In this document: positions 16,597-25,465 of the stretch, piece by piece
How the letters are laid out: every line of letters starts with the position of its first letter
How positions within the stretch are numbered: the stretch's first letter is position 1
From: Phycisphaerales bacterium
GTDB lineage: Bacteria; Planctomycetota; Phycisphaerae; Phycisphaerales; UBA1924
Direction: 5' to 3'
Assembly: GCA_016699835.1 (NCBI GenBank)
Contig: CP064987.1
Location: forward strand, 558,001-622,000
Length of the DNA: 64,000 nucleotides
Notes under the pieces: model-generated
Told to the model about the DNA's origin: nothing
The model's input: only the letters and a program-made list of their open reading frames with translations
Databases searched by the model: none
Position numbers and translations under genes: made by a program

Positions 16597-16866
16597 ATGA
16601 CTCCCGAACACGCGCCTAGTTCCGGGCCCCACGGCGCATCGGGACAGGGAACCTCCCGGCTCAACCCCGCCGCGCTTGGCGTCGCGGATGCCGCGCGGGT
16701 GCTCACGCGCATCGGGGGAGCAAGCGGCAAGCACATCACCGAGGAGATGCTCCGCGCCGACATCGACGCAGGCGCGCCGACGAACGCGAACGGCACCATC
16801 AACCTCGTCCACTACGCCGCGTGGCTCGTGAAGGAGATGTCCGTGGGGGGTGCAGGTGGCGATTGA
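16597..16866 (+). CDS. Small protein before terminase; possible small-subunit analogue
   Basis: An 89-residue protein whose ATG at 16597 follows GGGAGG. The C-terminal part (LNPAALGVADAARVL, then KHITEEMLRADIDAGAP) resembles a short DNA-binding motif like those at the start of the terminase gene that follows. It overlaps the terminase by 17 bp. A small terminase or DNA-recognition subunit is a reasonable guess from context only. Confidence 0.5.
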   Translation: MTPEHAPSSGPHGASGQGTSRLNPAALGVADAARVLTRIGGASGKHITEEMLRADIDAGAPTNANGTINLVHYAAWLVKEMSVGGAGGD

Positions 16867-19141
16867 CCCACGCCAACTCAAGCCCGGTGAGCTCGCGCGG
16901 CTGCTCAACAGCACGCCGCTGGGCGAGGTGATCAGCGAGCGGCAGCTCCACCGACATCGCACGCGCGCGGGGTTCCGCGTCGCGGCCGACGGCGACGCGG
17001 GCAAGGTCGATCTCTTTCGTTACGTGGCGTGGCTGGTGACGACGCGGCACGAGGCCCTGGCCGAGGCGGCCCGCACACCCGAGGGGCTCACGGGCTACGA
17101 GGCGATGAAGGAGCGGGCTCGGCTCCGCAACGCCATACTCTCGCTCTCGGGCCGCGACATCGGCGACCTGCCTCCCGTCGCTGACCCCGCGCGGCGTGCG
17201 CGGGCCGCGAAGGACTTCCGGTACTTCTGCGAGACGTACTTCGGGCAGACGTTCCACCTCAGGTGGTCCGACGACCACCTCAAGGTCATCGCCAAGATCG
17301 AGCAGGCCGTGCTGGACGGCGGGCTGTTCGCGATGGCGATGCCGCGCGGCTCGGGCAAGACCAGCCTGTGCGAGGTGGCGTGCCTGTGGGCGCTGCTGTA
17401 CGGGCACCGCGAGTTCGTCGCGCTCATCGGCTCGGACGAGGAGCACGCGGCGGGGATGCTCGAGTCGATCAAGGCGGAGCTGGAGAACAGCGAGATCCTC
17501 GGCGCGGACTTCCCGGAGGTCTGCCATCCCATCCGGTCTCTCGAGGGCATCCATCAGCGGGCTTCAGGGCAGCTCTACCAGGGGAAGCAGACGCATATCG
17601 GCTGGACAGCCCGCGAGATCGTGCTGCCGACCATCCCGGGCTCGGCGGCGTCGGGCGCGATCATCCGCGTCGCCGGGATCACCGGCCGCATCCGGGGCAT
17701 GAAGCACAAGCGCGTCGACGGCGTGAGCGTGCGCCCGTCGCTGGTGCTGATCGACGACCCGCAGACCGACGAGAGCGCCCGTTCGCCATCGCAGTGCGCC
17801 AACCGCGAGCGGATCCTTGCCGGCGCGATCTTGGGGCTGGCCGGTCCGGGCCGGAAGATCGCGGGGCTCATGACGCTGACGGTCGTCCGGCCCGACGACC
17901 TAGCTGACCGCATTCTCGATCGGGACAAGCACCCGCAGTGGCAGGGCGAGCGGACGAAGATGGTGTACTCGTTCCCCACCGCAGACCGCTTGTGGGCCGA
18001 GTACGCCCGGCTGCGTGCCGAAGGGCTCAAGGCCGACCAGGGCGGAGCAGTGGCGACCGCGTTCTACAAGACCCATCGCGCGGAGATGGACGCGGGGGCG
18101 GTCATCGCTTGGCCCGAGCGATTCAACCACGACGAACTGTCCGCCGTGCAGCACGCCATGAACCTGCGGCTGCAGAACGAGGCGGCGTTCTTCGCCGAGT
18201 ACCAGAACGAGCCGCTGCCGGAGGTCGAAGTCGCCGACGACCTGCTGAGCGCCGACCAGATCGCCGCCAAGGTGAACGGGCACGCCCGCGGGCTCGTGCC
18301 CCTGGGGTGCTCGCACCTGACGATGTTCGTGGACGTGCAGGGCAAGGCCTTGTTCTATCTCGTGGCCGCATGGGAGGACGACTTCACGGGGCACGTCATC
18401 GACTACGGGACCGAGCCGGACCAGAAGCAGGCGTACTTCACGCTCCGCGACATCAAGCGGACGCTCGGGGCCGCTTCTCCCCGTGCCGGCGTCGAGGGTG
18501 CGATCTACGGCGGGCTGGAGCGTCTTATCGAACAGACCGTTGCCCGCGAGTGGCGGCGCGACGACGGTGCGATGGTGCGGATCGACCGCTGCCTGATTGA
18601 CGCCAACTGGGGATCATCCACGGATGTGGTCTACCAGTTCTGCCGCCAGAGCCCGCACGCGAGCGTGCTGATGCCCAGCCACGGCCGATACGTCGGTGCG
18701 AGCAGCCTGCCATTCAGCGACTACAAGCGCAAGCGGGGCGAGCGAGTTGGGCTGAACTGGCGCGTCCCGGTGGTCACCGGCAAACGAGCGGTGCGGCACG
18801 TGCTCTTCGACACGAACTTCTGGAAGTCGTTCGTGCATGCGCGGCTCGCCGTGCCGATGGGCGACCCGGGCGGTCTGTCGCTCTTCGGTCACAAGCCCGA
18901 ACATCACCGCCTCCTCGCGGAACACCTGACCAGCGAGTACCGGGTGCGGACCGAGGGACGTGGACGCACCGTCGACGAGTGGAAGCTCCGCGTCGAGGGT
19001 CTCGACAACCACTGGCTGGACTGCATGGTCGGGTGCGCTGTGGCGGCGTCGATGGAGGGGGCGGTGCTCTTCGGGACCGACGCCAAGGTGGTCGCGCGGC
19101 CGCGGCTGAAGCTCTCGCAACTGAGGAGAGGCAAGCCGTGA
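16850..19141 (+). CDS. Phage terminase large subunit
   Basis: A 763-residue packaging motor. Walker A PRGSGKTS lies near residue 165 and Walker B SLVLIDDPQTDE near residue 296. The RNase H-like nuclease domain follows, with acidic residues in LTMFVDVQG (about 492), RCLIDANWG (about 580) and HWLDCMVG (about 724). The N-terminal about 90 residues carry an extra DNA-binding-like domain. The length and pattern fit the GpA-like/large terminase family. GTG 16850 overlaps the preceding gene. It cuts and pumps DNA into the prohead. Confidence 0.9.
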   Translation: MQVAIDPRQLKPGELARLLNSTPLGEVISERQLHRHRTRAGFRVAADGDAGKVDLFRYVAWLVTTRHEALAEAARTPEGLTGYEAMKERARLRNAILSLSGRDIGDLPPVADPARRARAAKDFRYFCETYFGQTFHLRWSDDHLKVIAKIEQAVLDGGLFAMAMPRGSGKTSLCEVACLWALLYGHREFVALIGSDEEHAAGMLESIKAELENSEILGADFPEVCHPIRSLEGIHQRASGQLYQGKQTHIGWTAREIVLPTIPGSAASGAIIRVAGITGRIRGMKHKRVDGVSVRPSLVLIDDPQTDESARSPSQCANRERILAGAILGLAGPGRKIAGLMTLTVVRPDDLADRILDRDKHPQWQGERTKMVYSFPTADRLWAEYARLRAEGLKADQGGAVATAFYKTHRAEMDAGAVIAWPERFNHDELSAVQHAMNLRLQNEAAFFAEYQNEPLPEVEVADDLLSADQIAAKVNGHARGLVPLGCSHLTMFVDVQGKALFYLVAAWEDDFTGHVIDYGTEPDQKQAYFTLRDIKRTLGAASPRAGVEGAIYGGLERLIEQTVAREWRRDDGAMVRIDRCLIDANWGSSTDVVYQFCRQSPHASVLMPSHGRYVGASSLPFSDYKRKRGERVGLNWRVPVVTGKRAVRHVLFDTNFWKSFVHARLAVPMGDPGGLSLFGHKPEHHRLLAEHLTSEYRVRTEGRGRTVDEWKLRVEGLDNHWLDCMVGCAVAASMEGAVLFGTDAKVVARPRLKLSQLRRGKP

Positions 19142-19326
19142 ACGAGCCCAAGCCATCACCACGACCGAGCGGGGTCCAGGCCAGGGGGCTGGCGTGTCCG
19201 AAGTGCGGGTGTCGTCACTTCGAGGTGCTCTACACCCGTGCGGCGCTTGGAGGCGTGATCCGCCGCCGTCGCGCGTGCCGGAACTGCGGCCGGCGCGTGA
19301 CGACCACCGAGCGGCTCGGAGCCTAA
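19138..19326 (+). CDS. Small NrdR-like zinc-ribbon protein
   Basis: A 62-residue protein carrying one zinc ribbon: CPKCGCRHFEV and then CRNCGRRVTTTE, with the spacing of the NrdR/Com-type zinc finger. GTG 19138 overlaps the terminase stop. Proteins of this size and position are known in Mu-like and other phages (Com-like translation or transcription regulators). The target is not visible. Confidence 0.7.
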   Translation: MNEPKPSPRPSGVQARGLACPKCGCRHFEVLYTRAALGGVIRRRRACRNCGRRVTTTERLGA

Positions 19327-19400
19327 GCGAGCCAGCCGAGTTCTACCGGTGGAACAACTTCGCACATTCGGGACACGCGGTTCGGGATCAGAGTGTGCAA

Positions 19401-19419
19401 CGGGTTAGGTGCTCTATGG
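19401..19419 (+). repeat. 19-bp promoter/leader repeat, copy 2
   Basis: Exact second copy of the 19-mer at 4130-4148, again placed directly before an ATG. GATCAG occurs upstream of both copies, at different distances. In this copy the ATG inside the motif (19416) is the natural start of the next gene. Confidence 0.6.
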
Positions 19420-19637
19420 AGAACTGCGCCTTGCCCGACCCCACCCCCAATCTTGACCAGGCCATCCGCGACAACGCGTCGCAGCCTGCAAAGGCGTCCG
19501 TGGACGGCCAGTCCGTCGAGCAGCACCCGCTGAAGGACCAGATCGAGGCCGACCGCTACCTCGCGTCCAAGGACGCCGCGAGGAAGCCCGGCCTCGGCAT
19601 CAAGTTCGCCAAGATCGTTCCTCCCGGTTCCGTCTGA
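19416..19637 (+). CDS. Small head-region protein, 73 aa
   Basis: Begins at the ATG within the repeated 19-mer. The C-terminal half (LKDQIEADRYLASKDAA, then GLGIKFAKIVPPGSV) has the look of small proteins found just before portal genes, which may be head-to-tail joining factors. No family can be named with certainty. The gene is followed after 15 bp by the portal gene. Confidence 0.6.
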   Translation: MENCALPDPTPNLDQAIRDNASQPAKASVDGQSVEQHPLKDQIEADRYLASKDAARKPGLGIKFAKIVPPGSV

Positions 19638-19652
19638 CCCGATCTCACGCCC

Positions 19653-21200
19653 ATGCTGAAAGCCATCGCCAACATCATGAGCCGGGTCGGTCGCGGGACG
19701 CAGACCGGCTCCCCCTCCCCGGCGGCGTCGCGAGACTCGCATGGACGTGGGTCGCGCGGCGGCCGTCGTTTGGTCGTCGCCAAGTTCGACTCGGCACAGA
19801 CCACCGCCGACAACCGCAAGCACTGGGCGAACGCCGATGGCCTGTCGCCCAACGCCGCCATCAACCCCGAGGTCCGTCGCGTCCTCCGCAACCGGGCCCG
19901 CTACGAGGTCGCCAACAACAGTTACGCCAAGGGCATCGTCCTCACGCTCGCCAACGACACCATCGGCACCGGTCCCCGGCTGCAGATGCTCACCGGCGAC
20001 GCCGAGGCCAACGCCCGTATCGAGGACGCGTTTGAGCAGTGGTCCCGGGCGGTCGACCTGCCCGGCAAGCTCCGCACCATGCGGATGGCCCGCGCCGAGA
20101 CTGGCGAGGCGTTCGCGCTCTTGGTGAACAACCCCGGAGTCCTGTCCCAGGTCTCGCTCGACGTGAAGCTCATCGAGGCCGACCAGGTCTGCTCGCCCCT
20201 TATCCGTCGTGGCCGGAGCGATGAGATCGACGGCATCCTGCTGGACCAGTGGGGCAACCCCTCCGCGTACCGCGTGCTCAAGCGGCACCCCGGCGACAGC
20301 AGCGCTCTCCGTGCCCCTGCCGACGATCTGCTGGCGTACGACACGCTCCCCGCCGCGGCGGTGGTGCACTACTTCCGGGCCGATCGGCCGGGCCAACTCC
20401 GCGGCATCCCCGACATCACGCCCGCGCTCCCGCTGTTCGCGCAGCTCCGCCGGTACACATTGGCGACGATCGCGGCCGCCGAGACCGCCGCCAACTTCGC
20501 CGCCGTGATCTACACCGACGCGCCGGCCAACGGCGAGGCCGATCCGCTGGAGCCGATGGACGAGGTGGAGCTTGAGCAGCGTCTCGCCACGGTGCTTCCG
20601 GGCGGATGGAAGCTCGGCCAGGTCCATGCCGAGCAGCCGACGACGACCTTCGGCGAGTTCAAGCGCGAGATCCTCAACGAGATCGCCCGCTGCCTGAACA
20701 TGCCGTTCAACGTCGCGGCGGGCAACTCCTCGGGTTACAACTACGCCAGCGGCCGCCTGGACCACCAGGTGTACTTCAAGAGCATCCGCGTCGAGCAGCA
20801 CCAGATGCAGCTCGCCGTGCTCGACCGCATCCTCAAGGCCTGGCTCAACGAGGCGGTGCTGGTCGAGGGTCTGCTCCCGCAGTCGCTCCGCACGATCGCA
20901 CGCACGCTCCCGGACCACGCGTGGTTCTGGGATGGCGTCGAGCACGTCGATCCCGCCAAGGAAGCAAGCGCCCAGGCTACGCGTCTGGCCAACCACACCA
21001 CCACGCTCGCCGTCGAGTTCGCCCGGCAGGGTCGCGACTGGGAGCAGGAACTCCGCCAGCGGGCCAAGGAGCTCGCGCTCATGAACGAGCTCGGCCTCGC
21101 ACTCGCAACCGCACCGGCTGCCGCTCCGGCCCCGAACGCGCCCGCCGAGAACACCGACCCCGCAGACACCGTTGACGAGGAGACCGCCAGTGCCAACTGA
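19653..21200 (+). CDS. Phage portal protein, lambda-type
   Basis: A 515-residue portal protein. The N-terminus has HWANADGLSPNAAINP and then NNSYAKGIVLTLANDTIGTG, the pattern of the lambda (GpB-type) portal family. A central body with LPGKLRTMRMARAETGEAFAL and a helical C-terminus follow. It forms the ring through which DNA enters the head. The 3' end overlaps the protease-capsid gene by 11 bp. Confidence 0.88.
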   Translation: MLKAIANIMSRVGRGTQTGSPSPAASRDSHGRGSRGGRRLVVAKFDSAQTTADNRKHWANADGLSPNAAINPEVRRVLRNRARYEVANNSYAKGIVLTLANDTIGTGPRLQMLTGDAEANARIEDAFEQWSRAVDLPGKLRTMRMARAETGEAFALLVNNPGVLSQVSLDVKLIEADQVCSPLIRRGRSDEIDGILLDQWGNPSAYRVLKRHPGDSSALRAPADDLLAYDTLPAAAVVHYFRADRPGQLRGIPDITPALPLFAQLRRYTLATIAAAETAANFAAVIYTDAPANGEADPLEPMDEVELEQRLATVLPGGWKLGQVHAEQPTTTFGEFKREILNEIARCLNMPFNVAAGNSSGYNYASGRLDHQVYFKSIRVEQHQMQLAVLDRILKAWLNEAVLVEGLLPQSLRTIARTLPDHAWFWDGVEHVDPAKEASAQATRLANHTTTLAVEFARQGRDWEQELRQRAKELALMNELGLALATAPAAAPAPNAPAENTDPADTVDEETASAN

Positions 21201-23133
21201 CTCCATGAAGATCCTCCCCGCGCTCACGTTCACCGCGACTGCGGACATCACCTTCTCCGCCGCGGCGGACGGTCAGAGCGCGCCGCTGCCCCGGTTCAAG
21301 ATGGTCGCGTACACCGGCGGCGCGATGCGCGTCGCGGGGTGGCGCGCCCCTGTCGTGATCGATCTCGCGGGCCTGGCTGTACCGTCGCAGGCACGCCCCA
21401 TCCGCTTCGGGCACGACCCGCTCTCGGGCGTCGGCCACACTGACGCGATCCGCGTGGAGGCCGGTCAGCTCGTCGCGACTGGGGTCATCTCCCGCGACAC
21501 GCCCGCCGCCAAGGAAGTCGTCGCCTCCAGCCGGAACGGATTCCCCTGGCAGGCCTCCGTCGGCGCGAGCGTCGAGGAGTTCGAGTTCATCAAGGACAAC
21601 CAGAAGGCGACGGTCAACGGCCAGGAGATCACCGGCCCGGTGAACGTCGTCCGCAAGGCCACGCTCGGCGAGATCAGTTTCGTGGATCTCGGCGCAGACG
21701 GCCGCACCAGCGCGAGCATCGCCGCGCGTCTTCACAAGGAGCCCAGCGTCATGGCCGACGATTCCAATCCCACTCCGTCTCCCTCCGCGAATGCCCCCGT
21801 CACTGGCACCGAGCAGACGCCCGAGCAGATCCGCGCCGCGGCGCTGGCCGAGACGGCCCGCATCGACGCGATCCGCAAGGTCTGCGGCGGCAAGCACACG
21901 AGCATCGAGGCCCAGGCCATCCGTGACGGCTGGGACGCGACCCGCACCGAGCTCGAAGTGCTCCGTGCCAGCCGCCCCAAGATCCCGTTCGTTCAGACTC
22001 CGGACACGAGCGTGACCACCGAGGTGCTGGAGGCCGCGTGCTTCCAGAGCGCCAAGCTCGAAGGCATCGAGAAGGTCTGCTCGGAGCAAGCAATGGACGT
22101 CGCCGCCAAACGCTTCAATGGCGGCCTAGGCCTGCAGGAACTCCTCTTCGAGGCCGCGATCGCCAACGGCTACACGGGCCGCACGTTCCGTGACAGCCGC
22201 CGCGTGCTCGAAGCCGCCTTCGGTCGCGGGATTGAGGCGGGCATGACCACCATCGATGTCGGCGGCATCCTGTCGAATGTCGCCAACAAGTTCCTGCTCG
22301 AAGGGTTCTTCTCGGTCGAGCGCGTGTGGCGGAACATCTGCGCGGTCCGCAACGTCAACGACTTCAAGACGGTCACCAGCTACCGCCTCATCGGTAAGGA
22401 CCAATACGAGGAGATCGGCGCGGGTGGCGAGATCAAGCACGGCACGCTCGGCGAAGAGACCTACACCAACAAGGCCAGCACCTACGCCCTGATGCTGTCG
22501 ATCGATCGCCGCGACATCATCAACGATGACCTCGGCGCGATCACCACGGTGCCCCGCAAGCTCGGCCGGGGCTCGGGCCTGAAGATCAACGACGTCTTCT
22601 GGACGGCGTTCCTGAACAACGCGGCGTTCTTCAGCGCCGGCAACAAGAACTTCGTCACCGGCGCGGATACGGCGCTCGGCATCGATGGTCTGACCAAGGT
22701 CGAGCAGGCGTTCATGGACCTGGTGGACTCCGATGGCAAGCCCACGGGCGTGATGCCGTCGATCATGCTGGTGCCCACGGCGCTCTCGGCCATGGGCACG
22801 CAGCTCTACAAGAGCGTCGAGCTCCGGGACACCACCGCGAACACCAAGTTCCCGATTGCCAACCCACACCAGGGCAAGTTCCGCATCGAGGTCAGCCGCT
22901 ACCTGGCCAACGCCGTCTACACCGGCAACTCCGCCAAGGCGTGGTACCTGCTGGCGGACCCCAACGACCTGCCGGTGATCGAGGTCGCGTTCCTCGACGG
23001 CAAGGAAGCCCCGACGGTCGAGAGCTCGGAGGCCGACTTCAACATGCTCGGCATCCGGATGCGTGGGTACCACGACTTCGGCGTCAACCTGCAGGACCCG
23101 CGTGGCGGCGTCAAGAGCAAGGGCGAGGTGTAA
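21190..23133 (+). CDS. Prohead protease fused to major capsid protein
   Basis: One 647-residue reading frame covers two functions. The N-terminal about 180 residues resemble a phage prohead protease (RFGHDPLSGVGHTDAIRV, then GFPWQASVGAS and GEISFVDLGADG). A flexible acidic linker with an internal methionine (SVMADDSNPTP) leads into a capsid-like domain of about 420 residues. GTG 21190, six bases after GAGGAG, overlaps the portal gene; ATG 21205 is the alternative. In most phages these are separate genes, so maturation of this fusion must release the capsid part. Confidence 0.82.
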   Translation: MPTDSMKILPALTFTATADITFSAAADGQSAPLPRFKMVAYTGGAMRVAGWRAPVVIDLAGLAVPSQARPIRFGHDPLSGVGHTDAIRVEAGQLVATGVISRDTPAAKEVVASSRNGFPWQASVGASVEEFEFIKDNQKATVNGQEITGPVNVVRKATLGEISFVDLGADGRTSASIAARLHKEPSVMADDSNPTPSPSANAPVTGTEQTPEQIRAAALAETARIDAIRKVCGGKHTSIEAQAIRDGWDATRTELEVLRASRPKIPFVQTPDTSVTTEVLEAACFQSAKLEGIEKVCSEQAMDVAAKRFNGGLGLQELLFEAAIANGYTGRTFRDSRRVLEAAFGRGIEAGMTTIDVGGILSNVANKFLLEGFFSVERVWRNICAVRNVNDFKTVTSYRLIGKDQYEEIGAGGEIKHGTLGEETYTNKASTYALMLSIDRRDIINDDLGAITTVPRKLGRGSGLKINDVFWTAFLNNAAFFSAGNKNFVTGADTALGIDGLTKVEQAFMDLVDSDGKPTGVMPSIMLVPTALSAMGTQLYKSVELRDTTANTKFPIANPHQGKFRIEVSRYLANAVYTGNSAKAWYLLADPNDLPVIEVAFLDGKEAPTVESSEADFNMLGIRMRGYHDFGVNLQDPRGGVKSKGEV

Positions 23134-23262
23134 GCCATGCCCGGGCAGGTCAGCACAGGCGCTGGGGGGCTCGGCGAAGAGCTCCCCGGCGACCTTCAGA
23201 GCGGCATCGATCAGCAATCGGGCATCGACACCGATGGCCCACCAACAGATGGAGGTTCAGGT

Positions 23263-23610
23263 ATGGCTTCAGGACCAGCGAAGTTCGTTCAGGAAGGCGG
23301 CTCGATCGACTACACCCCGGGCGCGGATGTGCTCGTCGGCGCAGTGATCGTGCAGGCCGATCTCATCGGCGTGGCGCAGGCACCGATCAAGGCGGGGCAG
23401 TTGGGGTCGATCGCCGTCACCGGCGTCTTCGACTTCAACAAGGCGGTCGGCGCTGGCAGCGCCATCCCCGCGGGCACGCTCACGTACTGGGATGCGGCCG
23501 CCCAGAACGCCACCAAGAACGCGGCGGCGGGCGCGAACAAGCTGATCGGCAAGGCGGTGAAGGCCACCGTCGACGCCGACACCGTCGTTCGCGTGCGGCT
23601 GCAGCAGTAG
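23263..23610 (+). CDS. DUF2190 capsid decoration-like protein
   Basis: A 115-residue protein with the DUF2190 pattern: AKFVQEGGSIDYTPGADVLV, then the strand-rich core ending VRLQQ. Members stabilise the capsid surface. I prefer the ATG at 23263 because GGAGG stands seven bases before it and the family usually starts there. An in-frame ATG at 23137 would add a 42-residue Gly/Asp-rich leader, which cannot be excluded. Confidence 0.75.
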   Translation: MASGPAKFVQEGGSIDYTPGADVLVGAVIVQADLIGVAQAPIKAGQLGSIAVTGVFDFNKAVGAGSAIPAGTLTYWDAAAQNATKNAAAGANKLIGKAVKATVDADTVVRVRLQQ

Positions 23611-23627
23611 CCCCCAAGGAGCCACTC

Positions 23628-24017
23628 GTGGGTGACCTGCTCGATCGCGGCGCGGCGTTCCTCGACGCCCAGCGTCACCAGCACCTCTCCCGCCCGGTCC
23701 TTTACCGGCGTGGCACGGACGAGAAGGAAGTCCAGGCCACCATCGGCAAGACCGAGTTCGAGCAGGTCGACGACGTTGGGGGGGCGGGGCTCATTCACCG
23801 GGTGGAGTCGCGGGACTTCCTCGTGCGGACGGCGGAACTGGATCTGGGCGCTGGCCCGATCCTCCCGCGGGCGGGCGATCAGGTGCGTGAGACGGTTGGG
23901 GCGAGCGTGTTCGTGTACGAGGTCAATGCCCCCGGTGGACAACCGCCCTGGCGCTACAGCGACCCGTACCGCAGGCTTCTTCGGATTCACACCAAGCACA
24001 TCGGCACGGAGACGTGA
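23628..24017 (+). CDS. Head-tail connector-like protein, 129 aa
   Basis: GTG 23628 follows AAGGAG. The protein has strand-rich organisation (TIGKTEFEQVDDVGGAGLIH, RDFLVRTAEL) similar to small head-completion proteins that occupy this position between capsid and tail genes. The family cannot be named with certainty. Confidence 0.6.
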   Translation: MGDLLDRGAAFLDAQRHQHLSRPVLYRRGTDEKEVQATIGKTEFEQVDDVGGAGLIHRVESRDFLVRTAELDLGAGPILPRAGDQVRETVGASVFVYEVNAPGGQPPWRYSDPYRRLLRIHTKHIGTET

Positions 24018-24322
24018 TGGCGGACTCAGGCAACAACTCCAACGGACAGAATGGCAGCGCCCGTTGGGCCGGCGTGGTCGTCACGGTTGTGCTCGCGGCC
24101 GGCGCGATGACCGTCCAATGGGGCGTGGTCACCACCAAGCTCCAGCAGGTGGAGAAGCGGCTCGACGAGTTCATCGGCGAGGCCCGCAGCATCCGCGCTC
24201 AGTACGCCGAGATGGAACGCAAGATCTGGTTCCTGGAAGGCAAGCTGTCCGGACTGACGTCCAACTCGCCGCGCCAGAGTGTGCCAACCACGGGCTCCCC
24301 GGTGATCGGAGGTGGTCCGTGA
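24017..24322 (+). CDS. Small membrane protein with coiled coil
   Basis: A 101-residue protein with one hydrophobic segment near residues 18-38 (WAGVVVTVVLAAGAMTVQWG), followed by a charged coiled coil (QQVEKRLDEFIGEARSIRAQ) and a Pro/Ser-rich tail. It resembles the small membrane proteins of phage lysis or superinfection modules, but lies between head and tail genes. Start ATG 24017; GTG 24014 is also possible. Confidence 0.6.
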   Translation: MADSGNNSNGQNGSARWAGVVVTVVLAAGAMTVQWGVVTTKLQQVEKRLDEFIGEARSIRAQYAEMERKIWFLEGKLSGLTSNSPRQSVPTTGSPVIGGGP

Positions 24323-24750
24323 GCACCATCGCCGCCCTCGCCGACGCCGTCGCGGCGCACGTGAGCGCCGGGTCCTACGGACAGCCCGTCACGGCCGTCC
24401 GGATGTACCAGCCCGCGTTCACGCTAGAGGACCTCAAGGACCTCAGCGTATCGGTGGTGCCGCGCACGGTGCAGATGACCCCGGTGACGCGGGACAGCCT
24501 GGCCATCGAGTATGTCATCGACGTGGGCGTGCAGAAGAAGCTCCCTGCCGAAGGGGCGGACGCGGCGATCGATGAGCTGCTCGTGCTGGTCGAGGCGATC
24601 GCGGATCACCTGCGGTTCAAACGGCTGGAGGACTTCCCCGAAGCGGCGTGGGTCGGGATCAGCAACGAGCCGGTGGTGTCGAGCGAAGCGCTCGAGCAGC
24701 ACCGGGTGTTCACGAGCGTGCTCAGCGTCACCTACCGGGAGCGGAGGTAG
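24319..24750 (+). CDS. Minor tail / tail terminator-like protein, 143 aa
   Basis: GTG 24319 has GGAGG upstream. The pattern of an N-terminal helix (TIAALADAVAAHVSAG) followed by strands and a C-terminal SEALEQHRVFTSVLSVTYRE fits small tail terminator or tail completion proteins of siphophages. It lies just before the tail tube gene. The family is not certain. Confidence 0.6.
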   Translation: MSTIAALADAVAAHVSAGSYGQPVTAVRMYQPAFTLEDLKDLSVSVVPRTVQMTPVTRDSLAIEYVIDVGVQKKLPAEGADAAIDELLVLVEAIADHLRFKRLEDFPEAAWVGISNEPVVSSEALEQHRVFTSVLSVTYRERR

Positions 24751-24752
24751 CC

Positions 24753-25010
24753 ATGCGCAACACGATCATCTTCGGCGTGGCGATGACCGACGAGCTCAAG
24801 CCGCTGGCGACGCAGAAGACCATCGCCACCTTCACGCTCACCGCGTCGCACAAGAACACGCAGGACCTGCTGCTCTCGGACGGCAAGACGGACCCGATCG
24901 ATGTCGCGCCGGGCACGCAGTACTACTTCGAACGGGTCAACCTGGCGGACATTCTGGTCAAGAGCAAGGCGGGCGAGATGGTCTTTGTGGTCGGCCACAG
25001 CGCCGAGTGA
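24753..25010 (+). CDS. Hypothetical tail-region protein, 85 aa
   Basis: A small beta-rich protein (MRNTIIFGVAMTDELKPL, then PIDVAPGTQYYFERVN). It sits two bases after the preceding stop, with GGAGG ahead of the start, and 12 bp before the tail tube gene. I do not recognise it. Confidence 0.6.
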   Translation: MRNTIIFGVAMTDELKPLATQKTIATFTLTASHKNTQDLLLSDGKTDPIDVAPGTQYYFERVNLADILVKSKAGEMVFVVGHSAE

Positions 25011-25022
25011 AAGGAGTCAGCG

Positions 25023-25451
25023 ATGGCGATCAAGCTCGGCATGGAGGCAGCCCTCAAGTACAAGGTCGGCGGTCAGGGCGGCGCGGGTGCGTGGACGGCG
25101 CTGGGCAACACGCGGGACGTGACACTCAACCTCGAGGCGGGCGAGGCGGATGTGACCACGCGTGCCAACAGCGGCTGGCGGGCGACGGTCGCCACGCTTA
25201 AGGAGGCGAGCGTCGAGTTCGAGATGGTCTGGGACACTGGCGATGCCGGGTTCACCGCCATCAAGAACGCCTTCTTCAACAACGACCCCATCGGCCTGCA
25301 GATCCTCGACGCGGCCGCGGGCCAGGGCCTGCAGGCGGACTTCTCGATCACCAACTTCAGCCGCAGCGAGGCCCTCGAGGAGGCCATCACGGTGTCGGTG
25401 ACGGCGAAGGTGACGTATTCGACCACGGCGCCCTCATGGATCGGCAGCTAA
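25023..25451 (+). CDS. Phage tail tube protein
   Basis: A 142-residue protein with the tail tube pattern: WTALGNTRDVTLNLEAGEAD, then TTRANSGWRATVATLKEASV and EFEMVWDTGDAGF. The length and position before the chaperone pair and tape measure are those of the major tail protein in siphophages. It forms the stacked rings of the tail shaft. Confidence 0.78.
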   Translation: MAIKLGMEAALKYKVGGQGGAGAWTALGNTRDVTLNLEAGEADVTTRANSGWRATVATLKEASVEFEMVWDTGDAGFTAIKNAFFNNDPIGLQILDAAAGQGLQADFSITNFSRSEALEEAITVSVTAKVTYSTTAPSWIGS

Positions 25452-25465
25452 GCACGGAGGCACGG

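Noticed and set aside
12860..16600. Very long + strand frame of 1246 codons
   Set aside because: It runs through the methyltransferase in a wrong frame and opposite to the minus-strand cassette. Low-complexity Arg/Gly composition marks it as a shadow.
19323..21251. Minus-strand frame of 642 codons opposite the portal gene
   Set aside because: The + strand carries a clear portal protein with conserved motifs. The minus frame has no recognisable domain and mirrors the codon bias.
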